From: Blastococcus sp. CT_GayMR19 | GTDB taxonomy: Bacteria > Actinomycetota > Actinomycetes > Mycobacteriales > Geodermatophilaceae | DNA: 64,000 bases | Direction: 5' to 3' | Assembly: GCF_004570385.1 (NCBI RefSeq) | Contig: NZ_SPQL01000001.1 | Span: 372,001 to 436,000 of the forward strand | Shown here: one piece after another, positions 34,061 through 41,404 of the stretch | How the letters are laid out: every line of letters starts with the position of its first letter | Numbering within the stretch: the first letter of the stretch is position 1 | Program-made: the position numbers and the translations under genes | Notes under the pieces: model-generated | What the model was told of the DNA's origin: nothing | Database searches by the model: none | The model's input: the letters and a program-made list of their open reading frames with translations, nothing else

Positions 34061-35269
34061 TCAGCCGCCGGTCTCGTCGACTCCCGGGGCGGTGCTCTCG
34101 CCTCGACGCCTTCCACGCCCGGGGGGCGACTGGGGACGCCGGGTCTCCCGTGCGACGGGGGCGCTGTCGAGTTGGGCTTCGGCTCGATCGGCCCTGCTGC
34201 GCTGGACGCCAGCTTCCTCGCGCGCGGCGTTGAGCTCACCGCGCAGCTCGACGAACTCCTCCCGGAGTCGGCGGTTCTCCTCCTCGTGACGGGCACGTAG
34301 GTCGTCGACCCGCTGTTGGCCGTGGACCTTCTCGCGTTCGGCGTCGTGAACCGCAGCGTCGCGCTGGGCGGTCATCGTCGCCAGCTTCCCGCGCAGATCG
34401 CCGACCTCCTCACGGAGCTCCGTCGCTCGCCGTTCGGCTTGCACCAGGTCCCGGCGTAGCGACTCGACTGCGTCCTCCGCCCGGGCGGCGCGCTCCGACT
34501 CGGCATCGATCCGTTCGACGGCGTTCCGGGACCGCGCTTCGGCCTCGGACTGCGCGATCAGGGCGGCTTCGGCTCGTTGCGTCGCGGCGTCCCTGGCGGC
34601 GTGGGCCTCGCCCAGCCGCGCTTCCGTGACGGTCAGCTTCTCGGCGAGATCGAGCAGCCTCGCTGAGAACTGCTCCCGCTCCGCCTCGACGGTCGCTCGA
34701 GCGTCAGCCAGTTCGGCGATCACCCTGTCCCGCTCTGCGCTGGCCCTCGCCAGCCGCTGGCCAGACTCGTCCAGTCCGGCACGAAGCTGCTCGCTCAGCA
34801 CTGAGGCCTCCTCAGCAGCGGCGTCAGCCTCGGCGCGCTCGGCCTCGGCGCGCCGTTGCGCTTGCGCAGCCCGGCTGGCGCGAGCCTCGGCGGTCGCCAC
34901 CTGCTCGGCCGCCTGACTCGTCACGGCTTCGATCTGTAGCTCGGCGGCCTCCGGATCGGCCACGGTCCGCAGCTCCTCGAGCAACCCCTGCAGCTGCTGA
35001 CCCAGGTTCTCGACCATGCCGGCGACCTGACCGTGCAACTCACTGGCCCGCTGCCGCGCGGCGTCCACCGGCCGCTGCTCCACCCCGGCCGCGTGCCCGG
35101 ACTGCTCCGTTCGCAGGCGGCGGCGGGCGTGCCAGGCGGCGGTCCGGTTGTGTCCGGTGTTGTCGCAGTACTCCGGCGGCCGGCCGGCCCCTGCCTGCGA
35201 TGCCGCAGCCGGCCGTTGGCAGCCGGGAAATCGACAGATCCGCCGTTCCGTTTCCGTGGGCTCGCTCAT
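34061..35269 (-). CDS. Coiled-coil protein with N-terminal zinc-ribbon-like motif (KfrA-like)
   Basis: The 402-residue protein begins with CRFPGC, then GRPPEYCDNTGHNR, a Cys/His set that may bind zinc. About 330 residues of heptad-rich coiled coil follow (Arg/Glu/Ala, KLTVTEARLGEAHAARD). Long coiled coils with a small N-terminal DNA-binding head are typical of KfrA-type proteins of plasmids and conjugative elements, which help partition or nucleoid association. The GRPPEYC-GHNR head is common in actinobacterial mobile elements. Its start (ATG 35269) has no clear ribosome site, so the message may be leaderless. Confidence 0.65.
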   Translation of the reverse strand: MSEPTETERRICRFPGCQRPAAASQAGAGRPPEYCDNTGHNRTAAWHARRRLRTEQSGHAAGVEQRPVDAARQRASELHGQVAGMVENLGQQLQGLLEELRTVADPEAAELQIEAVTSQAAEQVATAEARASRAAQAQRRAEAERAEADAAAEEASVLSEQLRAGLDESGQRLARASAERDRVIAELADARATVEAEREQFSARLLDLAEKLTVTEARLGEAHAARDAATQRAEAALIAQSEAEARSRNAVERIDAESERAARAEDAVESLRRDLVQAERRATELREEVGDLRGKLATMTAQRDAAVHDAEREKVHGQQRVDDLRARHEEENRRLREEFVELRGELNAAREEAGVQRSRADRAEAQLDSAPVARETRRPQSPPGRGRRRGESTAPGVDETGG

Positions 35270-35607
35270 AACGTAAAGCTGCACCGACGTAATGACGACG
35301 GAACGCTTCTCCGGCAGTCCTGTGGACAGTAAGCCTGCTTCCACATCCCCCGGCTGCACGTGACCCTCGCCTGTTGAGCCGCCTCGTTGCTGACGACGTC
35401 TACCGCGCCTTGCCACGATGAGGGCGCCGGGCGCCGGGCGGCGAGCCGCGCACCGTCGGCTCGGACCTGCTGGATCTGTGGCGGGTGGGCGCCGATGACC
35501 ACGCGAGTAACGCGGACGGTCCGCTGATCACCGCAAAGCTGTCCCGGTGCGGTCGCGTGGGATCCGGCAGCCCCCACCGACTCGCGGAGCGGACAAGCTG
35601 TCGAAAC

Positions 35608-35636
35608 CTGGGCCTACCTTGCCCTGGCAAGCCCAG
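35608..35636 (+). promoter_or_regulatory. Nested inverted repeat upstream of the excisionase-like gene
   Basis: CTTGCC-CT-GGCAAG (35618-35631) lies inside CTGGG/CCCAG (35608-35612 and 35632-35636), 34-62 nt before the HTH gene start. It is the size of an operator and may be bound by the HTH protein or an ICE repressor. The remaining part of the 400-bp gap 35270-35669 shows GC-rich repeats (GGCGCCGGGCGCCGGGCGGC) but no gene. Confidence 0.4.
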
Positions 35637-35669
35637 ACGGCCCGTGTCACGAACACAGAGGAGCGCGCC

Positions 35670-35873
35670 ATGGACAGCCCCGATGACCTGCTGACCACGG
35701 CCGAGGTTGCCCTGATCATGCGCTCGCCCGTCTCCACGCTGAGGTACTGGCGGCACCTCGGCACCGGCCCGCACAGCTTCCGTGTGGGACGTCGCGTGGT
35801 CTACCGGCGCGCTGACGTGACCGCGTGGCTGCATGAGCAGGCGGAAGCAGGGCGCGCCGAACGAGTGGGGTGA
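35670..35873 (+). CDS. Excisionase-like MerR/HTH_17 protein
   Basis: The 67-residue protein has a winged HTH of the excisionase type: LLTTAEVALIMRSPVSTLRYWRHLGTGP, then RVGRRVVYRRADVTAWL. ATG 35670 has AGAGGAG 7 nt upstream. It is convergent with the integrase, 55 nt away, the usual pairing of int and xis in tRNA-integrated actinobacterial elements. It should bend DNA at the att site to direct excision. A regulatory HTH role is also possible. Confidence 0.8.
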   Translation: MDSPDDLLTTAEVALIMRSPVSTLRYWRHLGTGPHSFRVGRRVVYRRADVTAWLHEQAEAGRAERVG

Positions 35874-35898
35874 CCGGTGGGAGTCAGCGCCGCCCCGC

Positions 35899-35921
35899 CG
35901 TCGTGCCAGGACTTCACGACG
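35899..35921. terminator. Bidirectional hairpin between xis-like and integrase genes
   Basis: The stem CGTCGTG/CACGACG (7 bp, loop of 9) lies between the convergent HTH and integrase genes, just after both stops. It is a reasonable shared terminator without T-run. Confidence 0.4.
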
Positions 35922-35928
35922 ACGGCGT

Positions 35929-37179
35929 TCAGCGGTCCAACGCCCGCGCCGCCTCGGCGCTGACGACCTGTCGGCCGAAGTAGACGTCGAGCGTCATCGA
36001 CGGGTTCGCGTGGCCCAGCTGGTCGGCCACCTGCCGCGGGGTGAGCCCGGCCTCGTCGAGGCGCGTGGCGACGGTCTTGCGAAAGGTGTGCGAGGTGACC
36101 CACGACCACGGTCCCTCCTCACAGCGGACACGTCGCCCGGCCGCCCCCGTACTGAATGAGCCGTCCGCGGCGAGCTGGTAGCCGGTGCCGGAGCAGGTCT
36201 CGCATTCGAACGAGTCGAGCAACTGGCGGAAGTCACCGGAGACGTTCGACGGGTCTCGCAGGGTGCCGGTGAGCGGCGGAGGGAAGACGACCTGAGCGTC
36301 CGTCTGCCGGTGAGAGCTCGCGCGCCGGTCCCCCAGCATCCGGACGGCGAAGTCAGGCAGCGCGATAACCCGCCAGCCGGCGGTGGTCTTCGGCCGCGGC
36401 TGGACCGACAGCCCGGCGCCTGGAACGCGGACCACGGTGGCGTTCACCTCCCAGGTCCCGGCCTCGAGATCGAGGATCGACTTGCCGTCGCCATTCGTCC
36501 CGTACCGCAGGGCCAGCGCTTCGCCGATCCGGCAACCGGTGGCGAGCATCCAGTCGACGAGGTCGGGCAGGTCGAGCTGGGCCGCGCGGTCGCTGGTTCG
36601 GAACAGCTCGACGAGTCGTCCGGTCTCTGCCGCGGTGAGTGCGCGCGGCGCCCGCTTGCCGGTACTGATCTTCGCGGTGGCGTCGCGGACCGGGTTGACC
36701 GCGACAGCGTCGTCCTGGATCGCCAGCGCGAACATCCCGGAGAGGCACGCCCGTGCGGTTTTCGCGGCACCTGGCCCGCTGCTCTTGGCGATGGCGGACA
36801 GCGCCCGGCTGACCATGCCGGCCGTCACCTCGCGGATGCAGAGCTGACCGAAAGCCGGCTTGACCTGTTTGTTGACCACCGACCGGTAAGTGCGCTGCGT
36901 ACCAGTCGACCAGCCGTGGTCGGCCTCGATCCAGACCTCAGCCAACGTGACCATTCGTGTCGCGGCAGTGATCGCGCCGACGCCGCCGGGCGCCTGGCGG
37001 CGGGTGAACTCGGCTTTCAGCGCCCGCTCGGCTGCTGCCCGCGACGGGCCCACCTTGGACACCAGCCGCACCCGACCGTCGAAGTCGCGGAACTTCGCCC
37101 GGGCCTTGACCTGGCCACTGGGCTGCGCGAAGAACAGGACCTTGCCGTACGTCCCTAGCGGGAGCGGTGGCCGGCCCAC
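35929..37179 (-). CDS. int: Tyrosine site-specific integrase
   Basis: The 416-residue recombinase has an N-terminal arm-binding domain, a SAM-like core-binding domain (about 75-170) and a catalytic domain with R217 (GCRIGEAL), K264, H364-x-x-R367 (SHTFRK), H390 (LGHANP) and the nucleophile Y400. An unusual insert at about 324-355 carries CETC and a further Cys (VRC), perhaps a zinc knuckle. GTG 37179 faces the tRNA, and the gene lies 108 bp from the tRNA-Asn 3' end. It should integrate and excise the element there. Confidence 0.9.
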   Translation of the reverse strand: MGRPPLPLGTYGKVLFFAQPSGQVKARAKFRDFDGRVRLVSKVGPSRAAAERALKAEFTRRQAPGGVGAITAATRMVTLAEVWIEADHGWSTGTQRTYRSVVNKQVKPAFGQLCIREVTAGMVSRALSAIAKSSGPGAAKTARACLSGMFALAIQDDAVAVNPVRDATAKISTGKRAPRALTAAETGRLVELFRTSDRAAQLDLPDLVDWMLATGCRIGEALALRYGTNGDGKSILDLEAGTWEVNATVVRVPGAGLSVQPRPKTTAGWRVIALPDFAVRMLGDRRASSHRQTDAQVVFPPPLTGTLRDPSNVSGDFRQLLDSFECETCSGTGYQLAADGSFSTGAAGRRVRCEEGPWSWVTSHTFRKTVATRLDEAGLTPRQVADQLGHANPSMTLDVYFGRQVVSAEAARALDR

Positions 37180-37218
37180 GGCATCCTCCTCATCCGTTTT
37201 GGATGCCTAAAGGATGCC
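37180..37218. other. Repeated GGATGCC words between integrase and tRNA (possible att arm sites)
   Basis: GGCATCC (37180-37186) and two direct copies of GGATGCC (37201-37207, 37212-37218) lie immediately upstream of the integrase start. Short repeats of this kind next to a tRNA are typical of integrase arm-binding sites. They may also mark the integrase promoter. Inference only. Confidence 0.4.
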
Positions 37219-37250
37219 CGACCGGTCAGGTTGACGCCATAGCGAAGGTT

Positions 37251-37275
37251 CCTGACCTAGAACCTGCTGGTCAGG
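37251..37275 (-). terminator. Inverted repeat just downstream of tRNA-Asn
   Basis: CCTGACC/GGTCAGG (37251-37257 and 37269-37275, 11-nt loop) lies 13 nt past the tRNA 3' end. It could be the tRNA terminator carried by the element or an integrase core-type site; a further GGTCAGG lies at 37224-37230. Confidence 0.35.
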
Positions 37276-37287
37276 GGCCTAGACTTG

Positions 37288-37360
37288 CTCCCCCGAGTGG
37301 ACTCGAACCACTAACCCTGCGATTAACAGTCGCATGCTCTGCCAATTGAGCTACGGGGGA
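37288..37360 (-). tRNA. tRNA-Asn (GTT)
   Basis: The 73-nt cloverleaf is complete: acceptor TCCCCCG/CGGGGGA, D arm with AGCTCAATTGGCAGAGC, anticodon loop CTGTTAA (anticodon GTT) on a GCGA/TCGC stem, and T arm with GGTTCGAGTCC. No CCA is encoded. Its 3' end points to the integrase, so it is almost certainly the attachment site of the element to the left and has been restored by insertion. Confidence 0.95.
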
Positions 37361-37499
37361 TGAGCGGGTGCGACCCGCTGGCCCGACGAGGTTACCCCAC
37401 GGTCCGACCGGGACCGCGCACCACCTGCTCGCGTCCCGGGTGCGCCGCACCACAGGTAACGTGCGCACAGTTTCCCGGCTCGACGACCTGGAGGTCCAC

Positions 37500-37712
37500 G
37501 TGGCGAAGCTGTCCTTCCTCGCCGGATTCGGTGCCGGTTACGTGCTCGGCGCGAAGGCCGGTCATGGCCGCTACGAGCAGATCCGCCGGACCTGGGAGCG
37601 GGCCAAGGACGACCCCCGCCTGCAGAGCCTGGCCGGCGTCGCGCAGGCGAAGGCCGACGACGCGCTGTCCTCCCTGCGCACCCACATGGGCAGCGAGCCG
37701 CCGCCTCGCTGA
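37500..37712 (+). CDS. Small hypothetical protein with membrane-like start
   Basis: The 70-residue protein begins VAKLSFLAGFGAGYVLGAKAGHGRYEQIRRTWERA: a short Gly-rich helix and an amphipathic stretch, as in YtxH-like actinobacterial proteins often found near tRNA or dnaG genes. GTG 37500 has GGAGG 7 nt upstream. No function known. It is the first chromosomal gene next to the tRNA. Confidence 0.65.
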   Translation: MAKLSFLAGFGAGYVLGAKAGHGRYEQIRRTWERAKDDPRLQSLAGVAQAKADDALSSLRTHMGSEPPPR

Positions 37713-37723
37713 CTGCGGAGGCG

Positions 37724-38296
37724 TCAGCCCGGCTGGTCGGCGCTGATGAGGTCGGCCAGCTTCTGCCTCGCCGCCTCCCGCGCCACCGGGTCGGTGCGGT
37801 GCGTGTCGTCGTCGAAGACCACCGACCACTCCCGGACCGGCTGACCGGGGATCCGGCGGGCCACCAGCAGCACTCCTCTGCCACCCGGCAGCGGTGACCG
37901 CTGGCTGGCCACCACCGTCTCGTCCACCCGCCGTCGCAGCACCGCGGGCAGGTCCCCCGCCTCGGTGACGGCGTACCGGCGGACCGGCTGCCGCGCCTGC
38001 ACCCCGGGCTCGACCTCGGCGAGCGGTGTCACCAGCAGGTACCCGCCCCCGGCGGGTCCGGTCGTCCACTTCGCGTGCCCGACCTCGTGCCAGCGCAGCA
38101 GCCCGACGTCACTCCCCTGCGCGTCCGGATCGACCGACCGCAGGCCCCGGGACGTGGCGACCAGCCATCCCTCGTCCCGCTCGAGCGCTCCCCAGGCCAG
38201 GATGCGCTCGTCGGGGTCACCCGCGGCGTCGACCGCCGCACGGACCGGCTCCGGCGCGCGGGCGAACCGCCGCTTGACTCGCTCGAAGAGGCTCAC
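37724..38296 (-). CDS. Conserved hypothetical protein downstream of dnaG
   Basis: The 190-residue soluble protein has a regular β-strand pattern (ILAWGALERDEGWLVATSRGL, then YLLVTPLAE) and an EWSVVFDDDTH region, reminiscent of a PH-like fold. It overlaps dnaG by GTGA, so it is cotranscribed with the primase. In Actinobacteria a protein of this kind often follows dnaG, but its role is unknown. No catalytic motif is seen. Confidence 0.65.
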   Translation of the reverse strand: MSLFERVKRRFARAPEPVRAAVDAAGDPDERILAWGALERDEGWLVATSRGLRSVDPDAQGSDVGLLRWHEVGHAKWTTGPAGGGYLLVTPLAEVEPGVQARQPVRRYAVTEAGDLPAVLRRRVDETVVASQRSPLPGGRGVLLVARRIPGQPVREWSVVFDDDTHRTDPVAREAARQKLADLISADQPG

Positions 38297-40179
38297 GGGG
38301 TCAGCCCGCCCGTGGCGCGCTTGCGCAGCGAGATGGCCAGCTGCTCGAGGTCCATCAGCTGCTTGAACGCCTTCATGTAGTCGTCCGCCGCCTCCACCGG
38401 GTTCATCCGCTGCAGCTTCCCCTTGACGACGGCGATCTGGCGGACGGTGTAGATCTCCTGCAGGCGAGCCATGAGAGCGTTGACGTAGAGCACGTCGTTC
38501 TCCCCGACCGAGCGCAGCGGCTCGACGGCGAGTGCGGTCAGCTGGGCGCGCGCGGACTCCCGCGGACAGTGTTCGGCGACCTGGTCCAGCCAGGCCGGGC
38601 CGGTCACGGTCGCGCCGGCCGCTCCCCCGGCCGCGGCGACGGCGGCGGCCACGGCGGCGTAGTCAGGGTCGGTGTAGGCCTCGGCGGGGACGGCGTCGAA
38701 CGACGGGCCGGCGATCTCCGGGACCTGCAGGGCCGCCTTGACCGCTTCGCGCTCGACGGCAACAGCGGCATCGTCAGGCGTCCGCTGCGCGGGGCGTGGC
38801 CGTGAGCGGGGCCTCTCCCCGCCGGTGTCACCGGTCAGCCGCCGCACCCGGTCGACGACCTCGGTCTCGTCGGGCAGGCCGAGCATGCCGGCCAGCCGGC
38901 GGGCGTAGGCCGGGCGCAGGGCATGGTCCTTGACCTGCGCCAGGAGGGGCGCGGTCTTCTCCAGCGCCGCCACGCGGCCCTCGACCGTGTCGAGGTCGTA
39001 GCCGGCCAGGGTCGTCTTGAGCACGAACTCGATCAGTGGGGTGCGGCGGGCCACCAGGTCCCGCACGGCGGCGTCGCCGTGCTCCTGCCGCAGCTCGCAG
39101 GGGTCATGCCCGCCCGGCTCGACGGCCACGAACGTCTGGCCGACGAAGCGCTGGTCCTCGGCGAAGGTCTTCATGGCCGCCGCCTGGCCGGCCGCGTCGC
39201 CGTCGAAGGTGTAGACCACCTCGCCGCGGAACTCGTCCTGGTCCATCAGCAGCCGGCGCAGCACGCTGATGTGCTCGCCGCCGAACGCCGTTCCGCACGA
39301 GGCGACGGCGGTGGTGACGCCGGCCAGGTGACAGGCCATCACATCGGTGTAGCCCTCGACGACGACGGCCTGGTGCCGTTTGGCGATGTCCCGCTTGGCC
39401 CGCTCGATGCCGTAGAGCACGGTGCTCTTCTTGTAGAGCGGGGTCTCGGGCGTGTTGAGGTACTTCGGCCCCGGGTCGTCGTCCATGAGCTTGCGGGCGC
39501 CGAACCCGATGACGTCGCCGGTGATGTCGCGGATCGGCCAGACCAGCCGGCGGTGGAAGCGGTCGATCAGCGAGCCGCGGGAGGACTCCTTGGCCAGCCC
39601 GCCGGTCACGAGCTCGGCCTGGGTGAAACCCAGACCCCGCAGGTGGCGGGTCAGCGCATCCCAGCCGCTGGGCGCGAATCCGCAGCCGAAGTCGATCGCC
39701 ACCTGCCGGTCGAAGCCGCGCTCGGCGAGGAACTGCCGGGCCGGGGCGGCGTCCGGCGTGCCGAGTTGCTCGGCGAAGAAGGCCGCCGCGGCGGTGTTGG
39801 CCGCGACCAGGCGCGCGCGCTGCCCGACGTTGGCGCGATCGGGCGCGCCGGTGGCCCGGCCGCTGTCGTCCTCGTACTTGAGCTCGACATTGGCCCGCGC
39901 GGCGAGCAGTTCTACCGCCTCGGTGAACGACAAATGGTCGATCTGCTGGATGAAGGAAATGACATCTCCGCCCACTCCGCACCCGAAGCAATGGTAGAGA
40001 TTTCGCGTCGGCGTCACTTGGAAGGACGGTGATTTCTCGTCGTGGAACGGGCAGAGGCCCTTGAGGCTGCCCCCGCCCGCGCGCTTGAGCTGCAGGTGCT
40101 CGCCGACGATCTCGTCGATCTTCGACCGCTCGCGGACCAGCGCGATGTCCGCGGCGCGGATGCGTCCCCGGCCGGCCAT
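38293..40179 (-). CDS. dnaG: DNA primase DnaG
   Basis: The 628-residue primase starts at ATG 40179 (MAGRGRIRAADIALVRER). The CHC2 zinc-binding domain has C43, H46, C64 and C67. The Toprim core has VVVEGYTDVMA and the DGDAAG metal site. The C-terminal helicase-binding domain follows a basic Arg/Pro linker around 440-455. It makes RNA primers at the replication fork. The stop of the upstream gene shares a base with the start (TGATG). A longer open frame upstream is a shadow of the neighbour. Confidence 0.95.
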   Translation of the reverse strand: MAGRGRIRAADIALVRERSKIDEIVGEHLQLKRAGGGSLKGLCPFHDEKSPSFQVTPTRNLYHCFGCGVGGDVISFIQQIDHLSFTEAVELLAARANVELKYEDDSGRATGAPDRANVGQRARLVAANTAAAAFFAEQLGTPDAAPARQFLAERGFDRQVAIDFGCGFAPSGWDALTRHLRGLGFTQAELVTGGLAKESSRGSLIDRFHRRLVWPIRDITGDVIGFGARKLMDDDPGPKYLNTPETPLYKKSTVLYGIERAKRDIAKRHQAVVVEGYTDVMACHLAGVTTAVASCGTAFGGEHISVLRRLLMDQDEFRGEVVYTFDGDAAGQAAAMKTFAEDQRFVGQTFVAVEPGGHDPCELRQEHGDAAVRDLVARRTPLIEFVLKTTLAGYDLDTVEGRVAALEKTAPLLAQVKDHALRPAYARRLAGMLGLPDETEVVDRVRRLTGDTGGERPRSRPRPAQRTPDDAAVAVEREAVKAALQVPEIAGPSFDAVPAEAYTDPDYAAVAAAVAAAGGAAGATVTGPAWLDQVAEHCPRESARAQLTALAVEPLRSVGENDVLYVNALMARLQEIYTVRQIAVVKGKLQRMNPVEAADDYMKAFKQLMDLEQLAISLRKRATGGLTP

Positions 40180-40682
40180 CAGCTGCTGCCCCCGATGACG
40201 GCGGCGCCCACGGCAGCGCCCATGACTGCGTTGTTCCGCCGGGTGATGACCAGTTCCACCCAGAGCAGGAAGACCTGATCGTCGAGCGGCAGCGCGGGAT
40301 CGCCGGTCAGCGTCGTGCGCGGTGACCAGCCCCCGGTTGAGCCGCTCTCGGCCACCTGCCGCCCCCCGGCCAGATACCGGCGGGTGCCGTTCCACCACGA
40401 AGCGCTCTGCACCTCGACGGGCGTGCCGTCCAGCTCGACGGCCCACGTGCCCTTCGAGGTCTGCCACGCCCGCAGCCGGACGGCGCCCTCGGGATCCGCA
40501 GCCCACCGGGCGCTGAGTTCACGCTCGTTCTTGGCGAACACCCACTCCCGGTCACCGACGACCGCCGTGGCCGCCTCCTTCCAACCCGATGCGCGGAGGG
40601 TGGCCACCACGGACCCGTCGCGGAGCACGGGCAGCACGCCCTTCTCCGTTCCGGCGGAGCCCGCCTTGCCCAGTTCGATCAC
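40179..40682 (-). CDS. Hypothetical protein upstream of dnaG
   Basis: The 167-residue protein is β-rich at the start (VLPVLRDGSVVATLRASGWKEAATAVVGDREWVF) and ends with a weak hydrophobic helix (NNAVMGAAVGAAVIGG). It starts with GTG 40682 and is coupled to dnaG. It resembles tubby-like or DUF-type β-barrel proteins, but I do not assign a family. Confidence 0.65.
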   Translation of the reverse strand: MIELGKAGSAGTEKGVLPVLRDGSVVATLRASGWKEAATAVVGDREWVFAKNERELSARWAADPEGAVRLRAWQTSKGTWAVELDGTPVEVQSASWWNGTRRYLAGGRQVAESGSTGGWSPRTTLTGDPALPLDDQVFLLWVELVITRRNNAVMGAAVGAAVIGGSS

Positions 40683-40695
40683 GACGATCCCTCCC

Positions 40696-41325
40696 TCAGC
40701 CGATCCCGGGCGCGCCGGCGATGCTCTCGCCGGTGGCGCGGTAGAGCAGATAGGCGGCGGTCTCGCGGAGGATGTAGCGGAACTGCGTGTTGCGCGTCTG
40801 CACCGCCGGCCCCTGCCGGGTCGGGGAGCTCTCGGCGTCCAGCCCGGCGTCCTCGGCCATGCGCTCGGCGCGCATGGCGTGCCAGGGGTCGCTCACCAGC
40901 ACCACGCTCGACCAGCCCTGATCCGTGAACGACGCCGACACCGCCCGGATGCTCTGCAGCGTGTCCACGCCCTCTGGGACGGCGAGCAGGGCGTCGCCCG
41001 GGATGCCCGCGCCGGCGAGGTAGTCGCGGCCGGCCTCGGCCTCGGCGAACTGGTCACCGTCGGCCTTGCCGCCCACCGTCACGATCACCGGGGCGACGCC
41101 GTTCTCGTAGAGGGCGATCGCGTGCTCCAGCCGGGCCTCGAAGATGGACGACGGGACGCCGTTGTACTGAGCCGACCCCAGCACCACGATCGCGTCGGAA
41201 CCCGGGCGGGAGTCCTGCCGGGCGGTCCACCAGATCGCCAGCGCGGTGGACGTGATGAGCAGGACCACGGCCAGGATCGCAGCAGCGACGACTCTCGCCA
41301 CCAGGCTCCCGACCCGCACCCCCAC
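40696..41325 (-). CDS. YdcF/SanA-like DUF218 membrane protein
   Basis: The 209-residue protein has one N-terminal membrane helix (about 10-33) and a DUF218 domain: DAIVVLGSAQYNGVPS, VTVGGKADGDQFAEAEAGRDYL and VVLVSDPWHAMRAERMAEDAG. Proteins of this family act in the cell envelope, with an inferred role in wall or lipid-intermediate metabolism. It begins at GTG 41325, 13 nt upstream of the preceding gene of the strand. No more specific function can be given. Confidence 0.75.
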   Translation of the reverse strand: MGVRVGSLVARVVAAAILAVVLLITSTALAIWWTARQDSRPGSDAIVVLGSAQYNGVPSSIFEARLEHAIALYENGVAPVIVTVGGKADGDQFAEAEAGRDYLAGAGIPGDALLAVPEGVDTLQSIRAVSASFTDQGWSSVVLVSDPWHAMRAERMAEDAGLDAESSPTRQGPAVQTRNTQFRYILRETAAYLLYRATGESIAGAPGIG

Positions 41326-41351
41326 GTGTCATGAGTACCACGCAGGGCTGA

Positions 41352-41383
41352 CCGCCCGCGGCCCCCTGCGGACAGGCGGGCGG
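41352..41383 (-). terminator. Hairpin downstream of ppdK
   Basis: CCGCCCG/CGGGCGG (41352-41358, 41377-41383) with a loop of 18 nt lies 22 nt after the ppdK stop. It is a plausible terminator but the loop is long. Confidence 0.3.
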
Positions 41384-41404
41384 CGAGCCGTCCGGCGGCG
41401 GACG

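Noticed and set aside
1-37287. Second copy of the tRNA-Asn 3' end (left attachment site)
   Set aside because: I looked for the T-arm and acceptor words by eye and found none, so the far att site is thought to lie outside the window.
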